This document shows, piece after piece, positions 33,600 to 45,360 of a stretch of DNA of 64,000 nucleotides (positions within the stretch are counted from its first letter, which is position 1; the number at the start of each line of letters is the position of its first letter). The notes beneath the pieces were generated by a model. That model worked only from the letters and a program-made list of their open reading frames with translations, made no database searches and was not told where the DNA came from. The position numbers were made by a program, and so were the translations under genes. The DNA is from Stratiolaelaps scimitus (taxonomy: Eukaryota > Arthropoda > Arachnida > Mesostigmata > Laelapidae): positions 2,976,001 through 3,040,000 of the forward strand of contig JABWDB010000004.1 in the NCBI GenBank assembly GCA_019614645.1, read 5' to 3'.

Positions 33600-35500
33600 G
33601 ACACTCTACATAGACGTATATGCAGTTGCCATCACAACTGCCTGCTTCCGTGGGGCGTTATTACGCATTTTGTCGACTTCGCCTCGAAATGATTGCCTCC
33701 TCTATTTCTATCGTTGCCTCTCCGTGGGGCTATACAGCCAACTCTCGTGACGCATACATGGATTGCGTTGTTGTCGCCGGATCCTCGTCGAGTGTCCTAC
33801 GGGGCCATAGAAGCTGACGCCGTGGCCCGACCGACTGACAGACAAGAATGGTTAGCAGCTGGGGCTCAAGCTGAGCATACTCGTTGCTCCTTGCGGTACA
33901 AATTCCCCGCGTGCGTCACCGCGTCGGCCCTTGTTTCCTGTTCGTCGCTGCTGTCGGGCCTCGTAGCTGTCGTTTTCGGCAGCGGTGGCGGACCGATTCT
34001 CTCTAGTGGAACTATGGCTCCGCGAAACCAGCGAAGCCTTCGGCCTGCGGAGATCCTTTGGACCTCCTTTTCGCTGCGGCCGTCAGTGCTGAAGCGGCGA
34101 AGGAGTTCGGAGAGGGTCGCCCCTCCCATCAGGTCGCGTCTCTCTCCTCCTGAGCGGACCCTCTCCGCTGCCTGTCTGCCTATCCGCGGACTCATACATC
34201 GTGCTGGGTATCGAGCCCGCGCGATTCTGTGCGTCTTGACCGGCATGCGGCAACTTTGTAGGGGTCGGCCACGCAAGTATGTTGTACAGAGAAAGCAGCG
34301 AACGAGTTTAGCGATAACGTGCAGCGACGACTACGGCTCGACACGACGTTGTGCCTACGTTCTCTGAGCGTCGCGTCGTGTCCGGCATCCAGGCGTACCA
34401 ATGATGTCTCCTCAAAAAACGTCCCCAATTTCGTTCGTGTAGAGCATGTGAAAACATCGTAAAAGTACCATCACAATCATCATCATCATCACCATCCTTC
34501 TCCTCCTCCTCAAGAAAAAGTTACAAAAGAAAAGAAGAAGAAAACGAGGGTATCGGGAAAACAAAACGTAGGGAAAACAAGTTGTGCAGAAGTGCGGGAG
34601 AGTGTCTTGCCAACACGATTCGGCTGTCGCAGCCGACCGTATGGTCTCGGCTCGGTCAAGCTAGAAGGTAGTTCAAGAAGTTAGTTCTGGTCAAGTTACT
34701 TACAAGGCAGTTACCGGATTCCCGTCGTGGGCGGAGGAAACCACAGTCGAGGTAGCCGCGCCGTAGGGAGCGGGAGGCAAAAGGCTCCGAGCCAAACACA
34801 AAGCAGTAACGTGTCACCCACGCCAGCTGTTTGGCAACGTTTGTCTGACGCCGTCATTGCAGCGATTCCCACCCCTGCGAACGAAATGAATACGGCAGTC
34901 CTCCGCCTGCCGTCGACTTCGGGCGTTGCCAAGCCTCAGGTGAAGTAAATACGGCGGCCTGCGCACCGCCCACTCCCTGCGAGCGCGTAACGAAGTGACA
35001 CGTTGGCCAGCCGCTGGTGATAACGCACATTGCCGTTCTGTCAACCTTTACATCTTCTGTCAACGAGTGACAGTAGAAGAGTTCAACAACAGCGACACCG
35101 AGGTGTGGCCGCTCGCGGATGCGCGTCTACGTGTGTGTGTGTGTGTGCGTGTATATATATGAGTTCTGTCTTGTTCAGTTGTGCGCTGTTCAGCGAAGTT
35201 GCTCGTGGTCGTCGTCGTTGTTATTGTTGTTGTCGTCGTCGTCGTTGTTGGTGTTGTTGTTGTCGCTGTTGTTGTTGTTGACGCCTTTGCAATTACTACT
35301 TGGCTGAGAGCAGTGGTTGGCCTCCATGGCGCCACTGGGCCGCCGCCTGCAGTTGCAGGCGACGCTGGAGGGCACTTCTGGTTGATCTGACGATCCGGCT
35401 GGGGAGGATCGTCTGCATTTGACAGTGATCGCCGCCGTGTGAAGTGCTGATCCACAACCGAAAGCGACACTTGAAAACAGAACGTGAGACAATATGTGGC
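33600..35500. promoter_or_regulatory. GC-rich stretch with (GTT/GTC)n; no recognisable gene
   Basis: Open frames of 224 codons (+, 33,693-34,367) and 136 codons (-, 33,866-34,276) overlap each other. Both are rich in Arg and Ser with no motif I recognise, so at most one could be real. A GT run lies near 35,131-35,150 and a long GTT/GTC run at 35,205-35,280. It resembles the 24.4-28.5 kb stretch in composition and may be a promoter or UTR region. Confidence 0.2.
35205..35280. repeat. (GTT/GTC)n trinucleotide repeat
   Basis: About 25 imperfect GTT and GTC units. It creates spurious poly-Val, poly-Leu, poly-Asn and poly-Thr frames. Confidence 0.9.
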
Positions 35501-36103
35501 GTGTGAGGCCAGACAAGAAACAGGATCTGTGATCTGGTGGTGGACTCGTCTGGAGGTGCGCGAGAAGAAATTTATAGGCTTTGTTTTTTCGCCCGCCCAT
35601 GTATATCATTGATTAATTGATGCGTATACTACACGTATATAAAGTGTTATGTCATGTTTACAAGGAGTACCTGCTGCGTCGAGTGTGCCAGGAACGTCAA
35701 TGATAGCGACAGCTACTTCAAAACTCGTATCGGCCATCTGACAATGTCTATCTGCAGATGTAAGTAACATTGATACTACACGAATGGCATCATACGTGAT
35801 CGTCCGTTGACAATTGGTGTTTAGACCAAAAAGTCACTCGGGGAAGGTTCAACCGGAAACGTGTTATCGTTTAGTGAGCTCGGATCATGTGAATGAAGTT
35901 GAGGGAGTTCTTACGTTGCTATTATGCACTTTTATAGCGCGGGCGGAATATTAATCGGGTAATCGAGTGTATGAATTCGTTAGTTCGAACAATAAAAATA
36001 ACTGACATTAGCACAAATGCTGATATGATTATTTGTAATAGTTGTGTCCGACGGTATCGTATTTTACCGAGAAAAGTTAGCTGCATTTGTTGAAAGATAC
36101 ACT

Positions 36104-36170
36104 ACTGGACGGCTAAGTCTCTGGCTGTAAGGTAGCCGGACGCGGCAGGTTCGAGTCCCACAACGTGACG
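36104..36170 (+). repeat. tRNA-like fragment with good B-box and anticodon-like stem
   Basis: TCTGGCT/AGCCGGA can form a 7-bp stem around GTAAGGT, followed by CAGGTTCGAGTCCCA (B-box). It is related to the fragment at 17,600-17,660. There is no matching acceptor stem, so a pseudo-tRNA or SINE head is more likely than a tRNA gene. Confidence 0.5.
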
Positions 36171-36589
36171 ACACATAGAGAAATTAAGCTTTGCAAAATT
36201 TGCCAGTGTCATTAAATAAGCCATTAAAACCCTTACCTTTGCCTTTATACACCCTACAGCGACAGAAGCGATTTTATATTTTTGTTATATTTTTGAATTT
36301 CATCATTTGTTTACACTGTCTTACGTTATACGTACATAGGCACCACTAAAATGGTACAACACATCTAAAAATAAACATCTTGAGTTTGTTGGCCGACTAG
36401 CTGGATCGATGAGATTGATCGAGTGTATTCTCCAACGTGGTATCTGGTGCAAACATTCGTGCTAGATCTTCATAAACACCAACAGATGGCATGTCCAACG
36501 GATGGCATAATGAAAACCGTGTATTGCAAAACGAGTTACAACGCGCCAGTTCGTTCTGAGTATCGCCCTCGATGTATCGCTGGTTATCG

Positions 36590-37760
36590 CAACCGTGTTG
36601 TGAAATTTCGGCTCAATATCTGCCATCTTTCTTTTCCACATCGCAATGAACTCTGCGTAAGCTGGCGTCACTGGTAGCTTTAAACGACGCCTCAGATCCT
36701 CAATGAAGAAGGCAGTGCCACCAAGGTGGCAGACTAATCTATTCCGTGCCGAACAGTGTATCCCCATAGCGCGTTTCAGAAATGCAGGGTACACCCGGTC
36801 CAGCTGCTCGAGTTGTGCGGACGAAAGATCGAGAAGAAGAAGTAACTGCGAGCCCGAAGGAGACAACGGGCTCAATATAGGTCTCGAACAAGAAGGAGCG
36901 ACCGTTTCCCGGCACCCAGGTACATGAAGCTATTGACGAGTTTCAAGCTATTTCTACCTATGTGCGGCGGAGCGGATACAGAGGTGCCCCCCCCCGAAAA
37001 TTCATGGCTTGTGTCTTGTCCATAGTGATCGTCAGTCTAACTTCTTGCAAGTGGCCGGACAGGCTCGCAAGTGCTTCATGAATACGAGAGCGACTCTTAC
37101 CAAATACAACAAGGTCGTGTGCGTATAGCAGCGTCTTGTGCCTTGTACTCGGATCGCGAGAGTAACCGTGGACTCAAGACAGCGCCTTCTGTCGCACCAG
37201 TACCTTGAGCGAAGGGTGGCACAAGGGACACACCGTCATCGATCTTTATTGGGTTTTCGTGTCGAATGGCCACAATAAGCTGCAGCCTGTTCGGTGGAAC
37301 AGTACGCATTGCTAACTCGTTAAGGATTTTGGCCCGCGGAGCCGAATCGAACGTCTTGACTTGAAATCCACGCGCGCTGCATAGAAAGCTTGCCTTTTTC
37401 GCTCAAATAACGCGATGTACTTCTTGCAGTTGAATATTGCACACTGTGATTGTAGACTATCCCAGGCGAAATCCCTGCTGCTCGGCCGGTAGACAAGAGT
37501 GAGTGATTAGAAGTGGCAAACGTTTGTAGCAGCTGCTTTGCTCCGTGATCGTCCGCCATGACGAGTGGGTCGCCTTTACTCTTAGAAGGAACACTGAGCA
37601 AGGCGTCATTCCAGCTCCCTGACAGGCATCCCTGGCGTAAACAGACATTAAATTGGATGGTCCAAAGGTGGGAACATGCCGTCTGCAAGCCTCAGATGAT
37701 CATTGCGAACGAGGTCCGGACCGACTGCCTTGTTAGATTGTCGGTGTTCGGGTGAGCGCA
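36590..37760 (-). pseudogene. Non-LTR retrotransposon reverse transcriptase remnant (inactive)
   Basis: Read on the minus strand through several frameshifts, the order of RT landmarks is complete: GPDLVRNDHLRL, then SWNDALLSVPSKSKGD, LPAEQQGFRLG (about 37,495-37,457), VDFK...FDSAPRAKI (motif A, about 37,370-37,320, split by a frameshift), a degraded motif B with GAVLSP, then LLYAHDLVVFGKS (about 37,130-37,090). The last is motif C with the first catalytic Asp of YADD changed to His (37,117-37,119). After it come MDKTQ and a C-terminal block, LEQLDRVYPAFLKRAMGIH...RNRLVCHLGG...FIEDLRRRLKLP, open from 36,875 to about 36,600. No endonuclease domain was found upstream, so it is 5'-truncated. The clade is uncertain. 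It is clearly separate from the RLE element. Confidence 0.85.
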
Positions 37761-40700
37761 CAATCTATATCACGGAGAATTCTACCTCAACAAGAATCAG
37801 TGTATGTCATGACTAAATGAAAAAGGAGCAAATCAACAGTAGGTAAGCGCGCGTTTTCGGATCGATGCCATTGTATAGCTCTGAGTGATCTTAATATTAA
37901 ACGCCAAACGGCGACAGCCCTATGATTTACTCTAAGATATGAACACTTTCGATAGCGGTAACGCATTGCGCTTACTCATATGCGCCTGGATTATTACAGG
38001 TTCTGGTACAGTGAATTATATATGATATCTAATGTTATATATTAGATGTATATAACTTGGTCAAAGTTTGGCTCTCCGTCAAGCGCAGTCACTCGGCTAT
38101 ACTTATGGTGGCTAACTAGAGCCACATGTGGTTAGCTGGAGGGTGTTCATTCAGCAGGACCTTCTATGCCTCTGACAATTTAGCAAATATGCTTCGAATC
38201 TATAGGAAGAACTAATCTATCTATCTACTCATATTCATTTAATTATCCAGAAAACCCCACTCACTATTTCACGGATATGGGACAATTCACCAGATGTACT
38301 TATCAACAACGATTTGGTTATGACAGAAGCAGCTGTATTCCACTGAAAAATAATATTTAGCTATCAACTCATCCCTTGAGAAAACCGGATCAAGCACTCT
38401 GTGCTTGAAATGCGTGATCATCACGTATCCTCAAATACATCATTCTGAAATCGGACTCAAGCGAAGTATATCGAGACCCCTGACACATCATACGCCTGAA
38501 TGCAGACTCGTCCGCCTCTGGTGTGTTGAGAATCGACGTCAATTACTTAACCTAGGGGACAATTAGGAATTCATTCATTCATCAAACATGAAGCACCCGC
38601 GGACATTGACAACACATTGTCATTGCATGTCAGAAAGGTGGCACCTTTGAAGAGTTTGACCGTCATCCTCAGCGGCCAGCGATAGTTGAAACGAGCCATA
38701 AATATATAGCTAACTGGCACAATACTTCTGGGTGGCTGGTCGAACTAGTTCCTCCAAGTCATCCAACGACTGCTGTTAAACATTGCACAAAATCTCTCAT
38801 CCGCCAGTTCACCCAAGTGTAGACTGAAAATCTATTGGTAAAGCAGACCTTCGATCAGCGGCATCGCCGTAGTCGTAGCAGCATACCCACTCAGTAGAGA
38901 AGAGGAAATTGAGCGTGTAATCTAATGATTTCCACCGAGTCGAGCTATATTTTGGGGGTTGGAAGGCCCTCCATACATCTGAGTTAACTTCAAACTAGGC
39001 TAACTCCTGTCGAAAACGAAATTCGACAAATTGCCCAAAAGGGACCACTCGCTGTCTCGTCGGAGCAACTTTTCAGTTCTTCGCTATTGCGAGGGATAAC
39101 CGGCTGGGATAAAGATGAGTCGATCTCAGTCTGTTCAAATCACGGACAAAGTAGATCGAGTTCGAGACCTGAAATCTATCTGCGTACAATATCTGTGAAT
39201 ATCGTTGGCCCGTTGATTCGCTCGTGCGTTCAACGATTTTCGATGTCGCTCGAGGAGAGCTGACAGAACGTAATGTGATTTTAAGGGGCCGCTAAAAAGA
39301 GCACCATGTATCTATGTTACAATGTACACAGGCTGTTATGTAGGCTGTGTCAACGACAACTTGACATTGATAGAATATCGGTCGAGTGGTCGAATACACA
39401 TAAATGACAATGACTGTTGTGCGATGCGTATCGTTTGTTGGGCTGCCGAAGCTCCATTGTGATATGGGGTCGTTTTTGACGATTTAATAAAAACGCCCAT
39501 GAGACGTTTCTTACTATCCATCGAAGGAAATGGGTGAAGGCGTATGCAGTTCGAACCGTTTCAACTATTGTATAATATTATATGCATATCTAACAGGACA
39601 TCACCAATGCCACAGCTTTCGCTGAGAACTTATATATTTTCAGTATGTATGCGCATTCGCGCCAACTTCATATATTACTATAGTCAGTCGCGAAGGCAAA
39701 ATGTATGTCAAAACAGCATTTCTCAATCTGTTCCATACCATACCTTGTTAGTAGAATTGAGTTTACTCTTGTATATATATATATATATATACATACGATT
39801 TAGTGGATCTTTTACTCCTTTTAGCTGGTACCTGTTCGGTTGTGACTGCTCATTTAAGCATCATTAAAGAGGGATCAGAGGATTTGTTTTTCTTCTGATC
39901 TATGATAATGCATTGAAGTGCGCAATCCAAATGATGGTGCTGCTTTGTAATGCTAACAATATCAGCGCGATTGTTGTTTCAACATCTTGAACATATATTC
40001 CTAGATGCTCATGACCTCCATGAGTTTCACAGGTCGAGAGAACGCGTTCAATAACAACAACTCAATCACTTCGCTGATATAGTACAGCTATTTGAATACA
40101 AGATAACGACCTTTTGTCGGAAACGCAGCTAGAATAGCAGCACGCTCGATGTGCCATCGTCGGTGCAGAACACGTGGTCACGTGTTAATTGTGACCAAAG
40201 GGTGCCGATCCACAAAACGTGCAAACGATAATACAAATGTGGTTATTGATGACCGCAGCAGACAAACGAGCTAGCCACTCGAAATTCGAAATCTACAGCC
40301 TCTGCCAGCGCGCGAGGTGAACATGGATGGTCTTGCAGACCAGACGGGAGTGATCCGTCGGTGGGTTACAATTGCAGGCCTTGCATGAAGGCGAAAACTC
40401 AGTCGACAGCAACAGACGCGCAGACGACAATGCGCGACAGGCGTCCAAAAAAGGGTTGCTTGCAGACATCCAAAAGGCTCGAAATGGAACCTCAGCTCAA
40501 GGATAAAGGGTGGCGGATCTAGCTGGGGCCCAGTTTGGACAGGCTCTCGTTTCGTCCAGCCTCAACTGTTTGGGGGAAGGAATTTAATTAAGGTCAATGC
40601 GAAGCTGGATTATAATGGAAAGCCGAGGTAGAAACGCGATGAAGGCTGGCTGCCCTAGAACGCCGCCCCTGTATCCTGCTGTAAGGTGCGTGTTTATGTA

Positions 40701-42346
40701 AATTACATTGGAAAAAGGGCAAGCTTGGCCTTACTTTTGGCCGTTTTTTTCCACTTCACCCGAGGTAAAATAGTGAAATAATTGCACGATAAGGAGAATA
40801 CATTGTTTGTAGGGACTACCAAAAGCCCAGTACGAAGTACCGTTTCACAAGCATTGTATTGTAATCGCAGAAGGGTATCGTTCACGGCGGCTCATGATGT
40901 TCTTTAAAATGACTACGTTGAATTTGAATTTCATAAATTAGAACGATATCTAGCCTCAGCCGAAGCTGTAACTTTCTTTTTTGGTGCGTAACGATCCTGT
41001 ACGCATAGGCGATTCTTTACCATATAATGTATGTTGTATATATGATTATCTTATAATCTCTCCACTTATCGTATGGATTCCCGAGTCCGAATCCATCAGT
41101 GTCTTGACGGTAAAGAATCGATAACGTGAACATACTGTAGTAACCCTAAAACGGATAATTTCATACCAAAGCGTGATCACTATCGATATATAGACACTCG
41201 GATATAGCAAGCTACAGTTCTCAGAAGTGGCCTGTCCTAGGCTTGCCAAATGGAGTAGGCCATCGTCGATCGATCTGAAAGGATTAAGGCCAGCTGAGAG
41301 CAGGACAGCGTAGGTTAAATAGGATGGAATGGCTCGGTCGGGAGAGGACTATCTACCGGTAGTCGATCGAAAGCATTCTCGTGCGCAATTGCCAAAAGGC
41401 AAAACGAAAGTTTCGCAGGCACTGAATCACACGTGCTGACGCGAGGTTGGTGTACGCTCAAAAATGAACACTTACACCTCACAACACGAACAATGGCGGG
41501 CAGGACAAGTGAATGCCAAAACGCGGCAACGGGGCCTGAGGTCCGCAAAGAAAAAAGGCATAGAGAGAGAGAGAGAGAGCGCGCAGAGAAGGCCACGGGA
41601 GGCAGAGACAGGCGTATTCGAATAGCCTGAAAAGGCTGTCGGAGCTACGGCGAACGCAGAGGAACAATGAAACAGCTGACACATAGGTGAACTGGTCAAG
41701 ATGAAAAAGGGCCTGGGAAAGTAAAGGCTCGGTGAGATATGGGCCCGCATGAAGTACGAAGGATGCGAATTGCGCTGTTACTTATAAACGAGGTTCCTCA
41801 TCTTAGAAAAGTGGGAGAAATGGGACCAAGGCTGAAAGGAGCATATGCAACTCCAGCAGCAGTTCGTGTATCTTACCTCTCCAGGACCTGAACCTGCTTA
41901 CCTCGTCTAAAGCCTGATCAGTGTGAAAAGGAGGTTCATGAGACAAACAACGATGCATGAGAAAAACGTGCTGATTGAATTGTCAACTATCATCATCGTA
42001 TGATCAAGCGCGAAACGAATTGTTAGATGCCTTATTGCAGGTAGTACGATGAGAATGCCACACACGCAAACAAATACGTTTACACCTCGAACACAGGGCA
42101 GTGTATCCTTACAAAGGGAGGGCCAAGTGCTCTGAAACGATGGCCGAAGGACCAGCGAATTGCTACGGAATAGGACGGCGGTGTTTACGACATTAACGAC
42201 ACAGTTCATTAATCGTTATCAATGAACTGCTCACGCCTGACTATGCTTTTGTCACTGCCCATCTTGTCATGACAATGGACGAGCTTCGAGTTCAAGCCTT
42301 TCCACATGATTCAATGAGGTACTGTCAAGCTGTATCAAGTATTCAA
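37761..42346. other. Intergenic DNA, nothing identified
   Basis: TA run at 39,771-39,793, GA run at 41,562-41,579, an AT-rich inverted repeat near 38,020-38,052. No coding signal seen. About 38,580-39,320 has scattered peptides reminiscent of retroelement pol but too weak to call. Confidence 0.4.
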
Positions 42347-42366
42347 CTACTGTATGTTTGAATAAA
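42347..42366 (+). repeat. Exact 20-nt copy of the retrotransposon 3' tail
   Basis: CTACTGTATGTTTGAATAAA is identical to 12,839-12,858 at the end of the intact element. The 100 bp upstream do not visibly resemble its coding end. It may be the tail of a very short or diverged copy, or of another family sharing the tail. Confidence 0.55.
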
Positions 42367-43964
42367 TACACTCCCCACTAGTGTTATAAGTATTCGATCA
42401 ATCCTGTTGTAAGAAGCACGATTAGATGTATACATATATCTTATATAATGTATATGTATATATATATATATACACTCATGTGTGAGTTAATTTAATCACT
42501 TCTAATTAGGTGTGTTGTGCTACTCTTTCTCATTCAGCTGTGACCTGCGCCCCCATAGCAGTTGGTGTGCAATCGCGCGTTGCGTTTTTCTTATTAGTCC
42601 ATAGTCTTGAGGTTCGATGCAGTCGGCTTGAGCATTTCCTTCTCGAGTGTTACACGAAACCATCTACATATTGTTCCTGTATATTCACGAAGTATTGACG
42701 AATCGTAACAAACTTGAATTAAGCAACACGAGAGGTTTGTTCGACCCGCGGCGATATTGCTTGCAATGTTATATATGGAAATAAAAGTCGATGAAAGTTG
42801 GCTAGAAACGGCAATATGCTCCGTGGCAAATGGGGTCAGCTGTATTGCGAGCAGGAGTACCTCGGGTAGAGTCGCTCATGTATTTTAGGGCTCCCACCGA
42901 ATACGTCGGCTTCATACGCCACTGCTTGAATGAATGCTTCCCATTGTGCCAGTATCGGTACCCGTCTCAATAATCAATGCATGAGTGTCGATCTGTTCTG
43001 CATCTATGCGAGGCTGTATACTCGGATGAAAGATGTTCGCAGCCATTAACAAAACCGGAATACAACGCTAAACAAGCCAAGGCTCTCAGCATGGCCGCCA
43101 CCGCCGCCACCGCCACTGCGGCTATCCGCTAGCAGCATTATTCTGTGCAGTGAACGCCGAAGTGCTAGTCGTCTTCATCGAGTTTCTCGTTCGCATTCTT
43201 CTAGACAATGATAGTTCATCCTGTAAGTGACTGACTTGACATTCAACATATGCGCCGGTTCGCAGCTGAGGTTGTCGTCGCCTTGTGGCGACGCCACCCT
43301 TGTGCCGTTTTTACATCATGAACATCACACAATCTGATTCAGCAGCTAAATAGCTTATCGAGAATTGAAATGTGCTGCAATAGCTGAATGTAGGCCGTCA
43401 CTTCCTACTGGATACTTCAGCTCAATGCCATGTGCCGTATACGGAAAAATGAAGTGGAGAGCTACGTGTACTCTGCAAGTAGAGGACGTATCATATACAA
43501 GTTGCTTCCGCGCATTTTTCTTGTAGTTCTCCGTTCTTGACCTAGTCGCCCCTGGCGGCTGGGTCCACTAGACGAACTTGCCTGAATCCTATTGGGACTA
43601 TGGAAATCAATTCAAGGTTTGGGTGGATAGGCACCAACGCCAGAGCGGTTGTCCTTGGACACAAGCTGCTTACATAACGAGAGCAAGAAAATCCAGCGTA
43701 CGACGCCGTGCAGTTTGCCACTTGTCGAACCACGCCACACCACTTGGCACTACACCGAGAATTGCATTTACAATGAATTGCATTTGTCTACGACCTAGAC
43801 ATGCGGAGAATAGTGTACGCCAGAGAGGACAAATCAAAAGCTGAGGCCTCTAATCTGTTTTGTAGAAGTGGTGACGGTCACAATCCTGTTGTTGTTGTTG
43901 TTGCTGTTGTTGTTGTTCCACAAGGAATAAGCCGGTCGCAGAGTAGAATTATTGTAGAATAATT
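42367..43964. other. Intergenic DNA, nothing identified
   Basis: TA-rich stretch 42,430-42,473, (GCC)n-like patch near 43,093-43,118, (GTT)n at 43,885-43,918. Confidence 0.4.
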
Positions 43965-44300
43965 GCTTGATTTCAAATGTGAACAGAGCCTACATTTGGA
44001 GTATTTCCTATTACCGTACCGAGTGCATCTGCCATTCAGCCATAAAGAAGCAGGTATTGAGACGTCTGGTATCAGAACTCTGTATGAATATGTACGTTAC
44101 AGTCGTTTGGATTCAAAACGGTTTTGAAGCGGAGAACTTTGAAGTGAAAATCAACTCCGTCTTTGGTAGCATTTCCGGGATCCTCCAAGGGCCTTGCTCC
44201 GGATAATAGTTGAACATTTTCATTGTTGATTCGCAGAAAGTCATTTCAGATGGCGTGGTTTACAAAATGTTTGCAGATTACTCGAAAAAAGTAGGCGTCT
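43965..44300 (+). pseudogene. CR1/L2/Jockey-like reverse transcriptase fragment (inactive)
   Basis: The translated frame reads VVWIQNGFEAENFEVKIN, SVFGSISGILQGPCSG, two stops, then FIVDSQ and KMFADYSKKV. This has the order and spacing of W-I-x-x-FL...R, SGVPQGSVLGP, FINDLP and FADDTKL in CR1, L2 and Jockey RTs. The FADD centre is FADY, and the stops after motif B break the frame. The upstream limit (a possible motif A near 43,970) is uncertain. After motif C the sequence is AT-rich and no longer alignable by eye. Confidence 0.7.
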
Positions 44301-44891
44301 GTTCCGAATGAGCACGAGACGAACAAATGCCAAACCTCAGACGATAAAATTGAACATTAATTTAAATTTTGAACCTGAATGGTACAGTATAAATGCTTGG
44401 ACGTGTGAAATAGACAGATATATTGTAGCAAGTTGAATTTAGACGGGTAGTTTCATCTATTAATAGCAGTGAAAAATTAATAAATGAAAAAATTAGTAAG
44501 TTGATCAATGTATTACTTTTCGAGATAAATCGATAGATGTTATAGCTTAGTTTAAATTAAGGCGATTCGTATACTACTCCTCTAAATTTCACTTACTTAC
44601 AATATATCTATCTGCTCCACTCTTACTGAAACCTGCACTATACTATTCAGGGACCCGTGTAATTTTTATTGAATCTACATCTAGATAGCGCCGCCGGAAC
44701 CGTATGCATATCTCAATCCCCAAGTGTGCACTTGTAGCCTCTGATGGAAGCACACCAGGGTATCCACTGAATAGAGCTTCATCCCCCTTGCAGAATAAGT
44801 TCGAGATCTCGGCCTCATCGTAAAACTATATTGGAATTTTCCATATATATACATCATATATTCACAGATACATATGTATTTCACTATTTTC

Positions 44892-44927
44892 AGTCTATAT
44901 ATATATATATATATATATACATAGACT
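44892..44927. repeat. (TA)n run bracketed by an inverted repeat
   Basis: AGTCTAT (44,892-44,898) and ATAGACT (44,921-44,927) enclose TA dinucleotides, so the whole stretch can fold into one hairpin. Confidence 0.8.
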
Positions 44928-45280
44928 CACCGATGCATCCGGTATGTTTGGAATATATCTAATATGCTATACAAGTACCCGAAGAGTCTGAGCATCTAAA
45001 TGAGGACCGTAAAAGTGGCAGCCCACAGGCTAATGAACACGGTACGTGATACTTACGCCGGCTATTGCGCACCGGGTTAGAGCACTACTGAACTGCCAGG
45101 TGGTCTTGTAAACGATGCCTTAAGAGGGTGACAGGGTATAGTAAAGGATAAAATAGAGTTCATGTATGAAAGAGCTCTGACTAACCACGATGCAGGAGCT
45201 AAACTTGCCGAGGAGGGCAAACAGCTTTGTCTAATAAACAAAGTAAGACTTACTTAGAATGACAGCTACTTTTAATGTTC

Positions 45281-45360
45281 TGTAGATGGTCTAGTGGTAT
45301 GCGTCTTGGATTGCTAGGCAGGAGGGTCGTCTGGCTTGGGCTCAAATACTCCCAGACGGA
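45281..45360 (+). repeat. tRNA-like fragment with A-box
   Basis: GTAGATGGTCTAGTGGTATGC matches the A-box region of tRNAs and the minus-strand copy at 17,735-17,812. The B-box equivalent is GGGCTCAAATACTCC, weak. It is probably a SINE head or pseudo-tRNA. Confidence 0.5.

Noticed and set aside
33693..34367. 224-codon plus-strand frame as a host gene
   Set aside because: Overlapped by a 136-codon antisense frame, no domain, no splice or UTR evidence. Left as a compositional stretch only.
36104..36170. Functional tRNA gene
   Set aside because: Good B-box and anticodon-like stem, but no acceptor stem and related to a second degraded copy, so a SINE head is more likely.
38580..39320. Possible LTR-retroelement pol fragments (for example a VNIVGPL string)
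   Set aside because: Single short strings without the order of RNase H, zinc-binding and integrase motifs.
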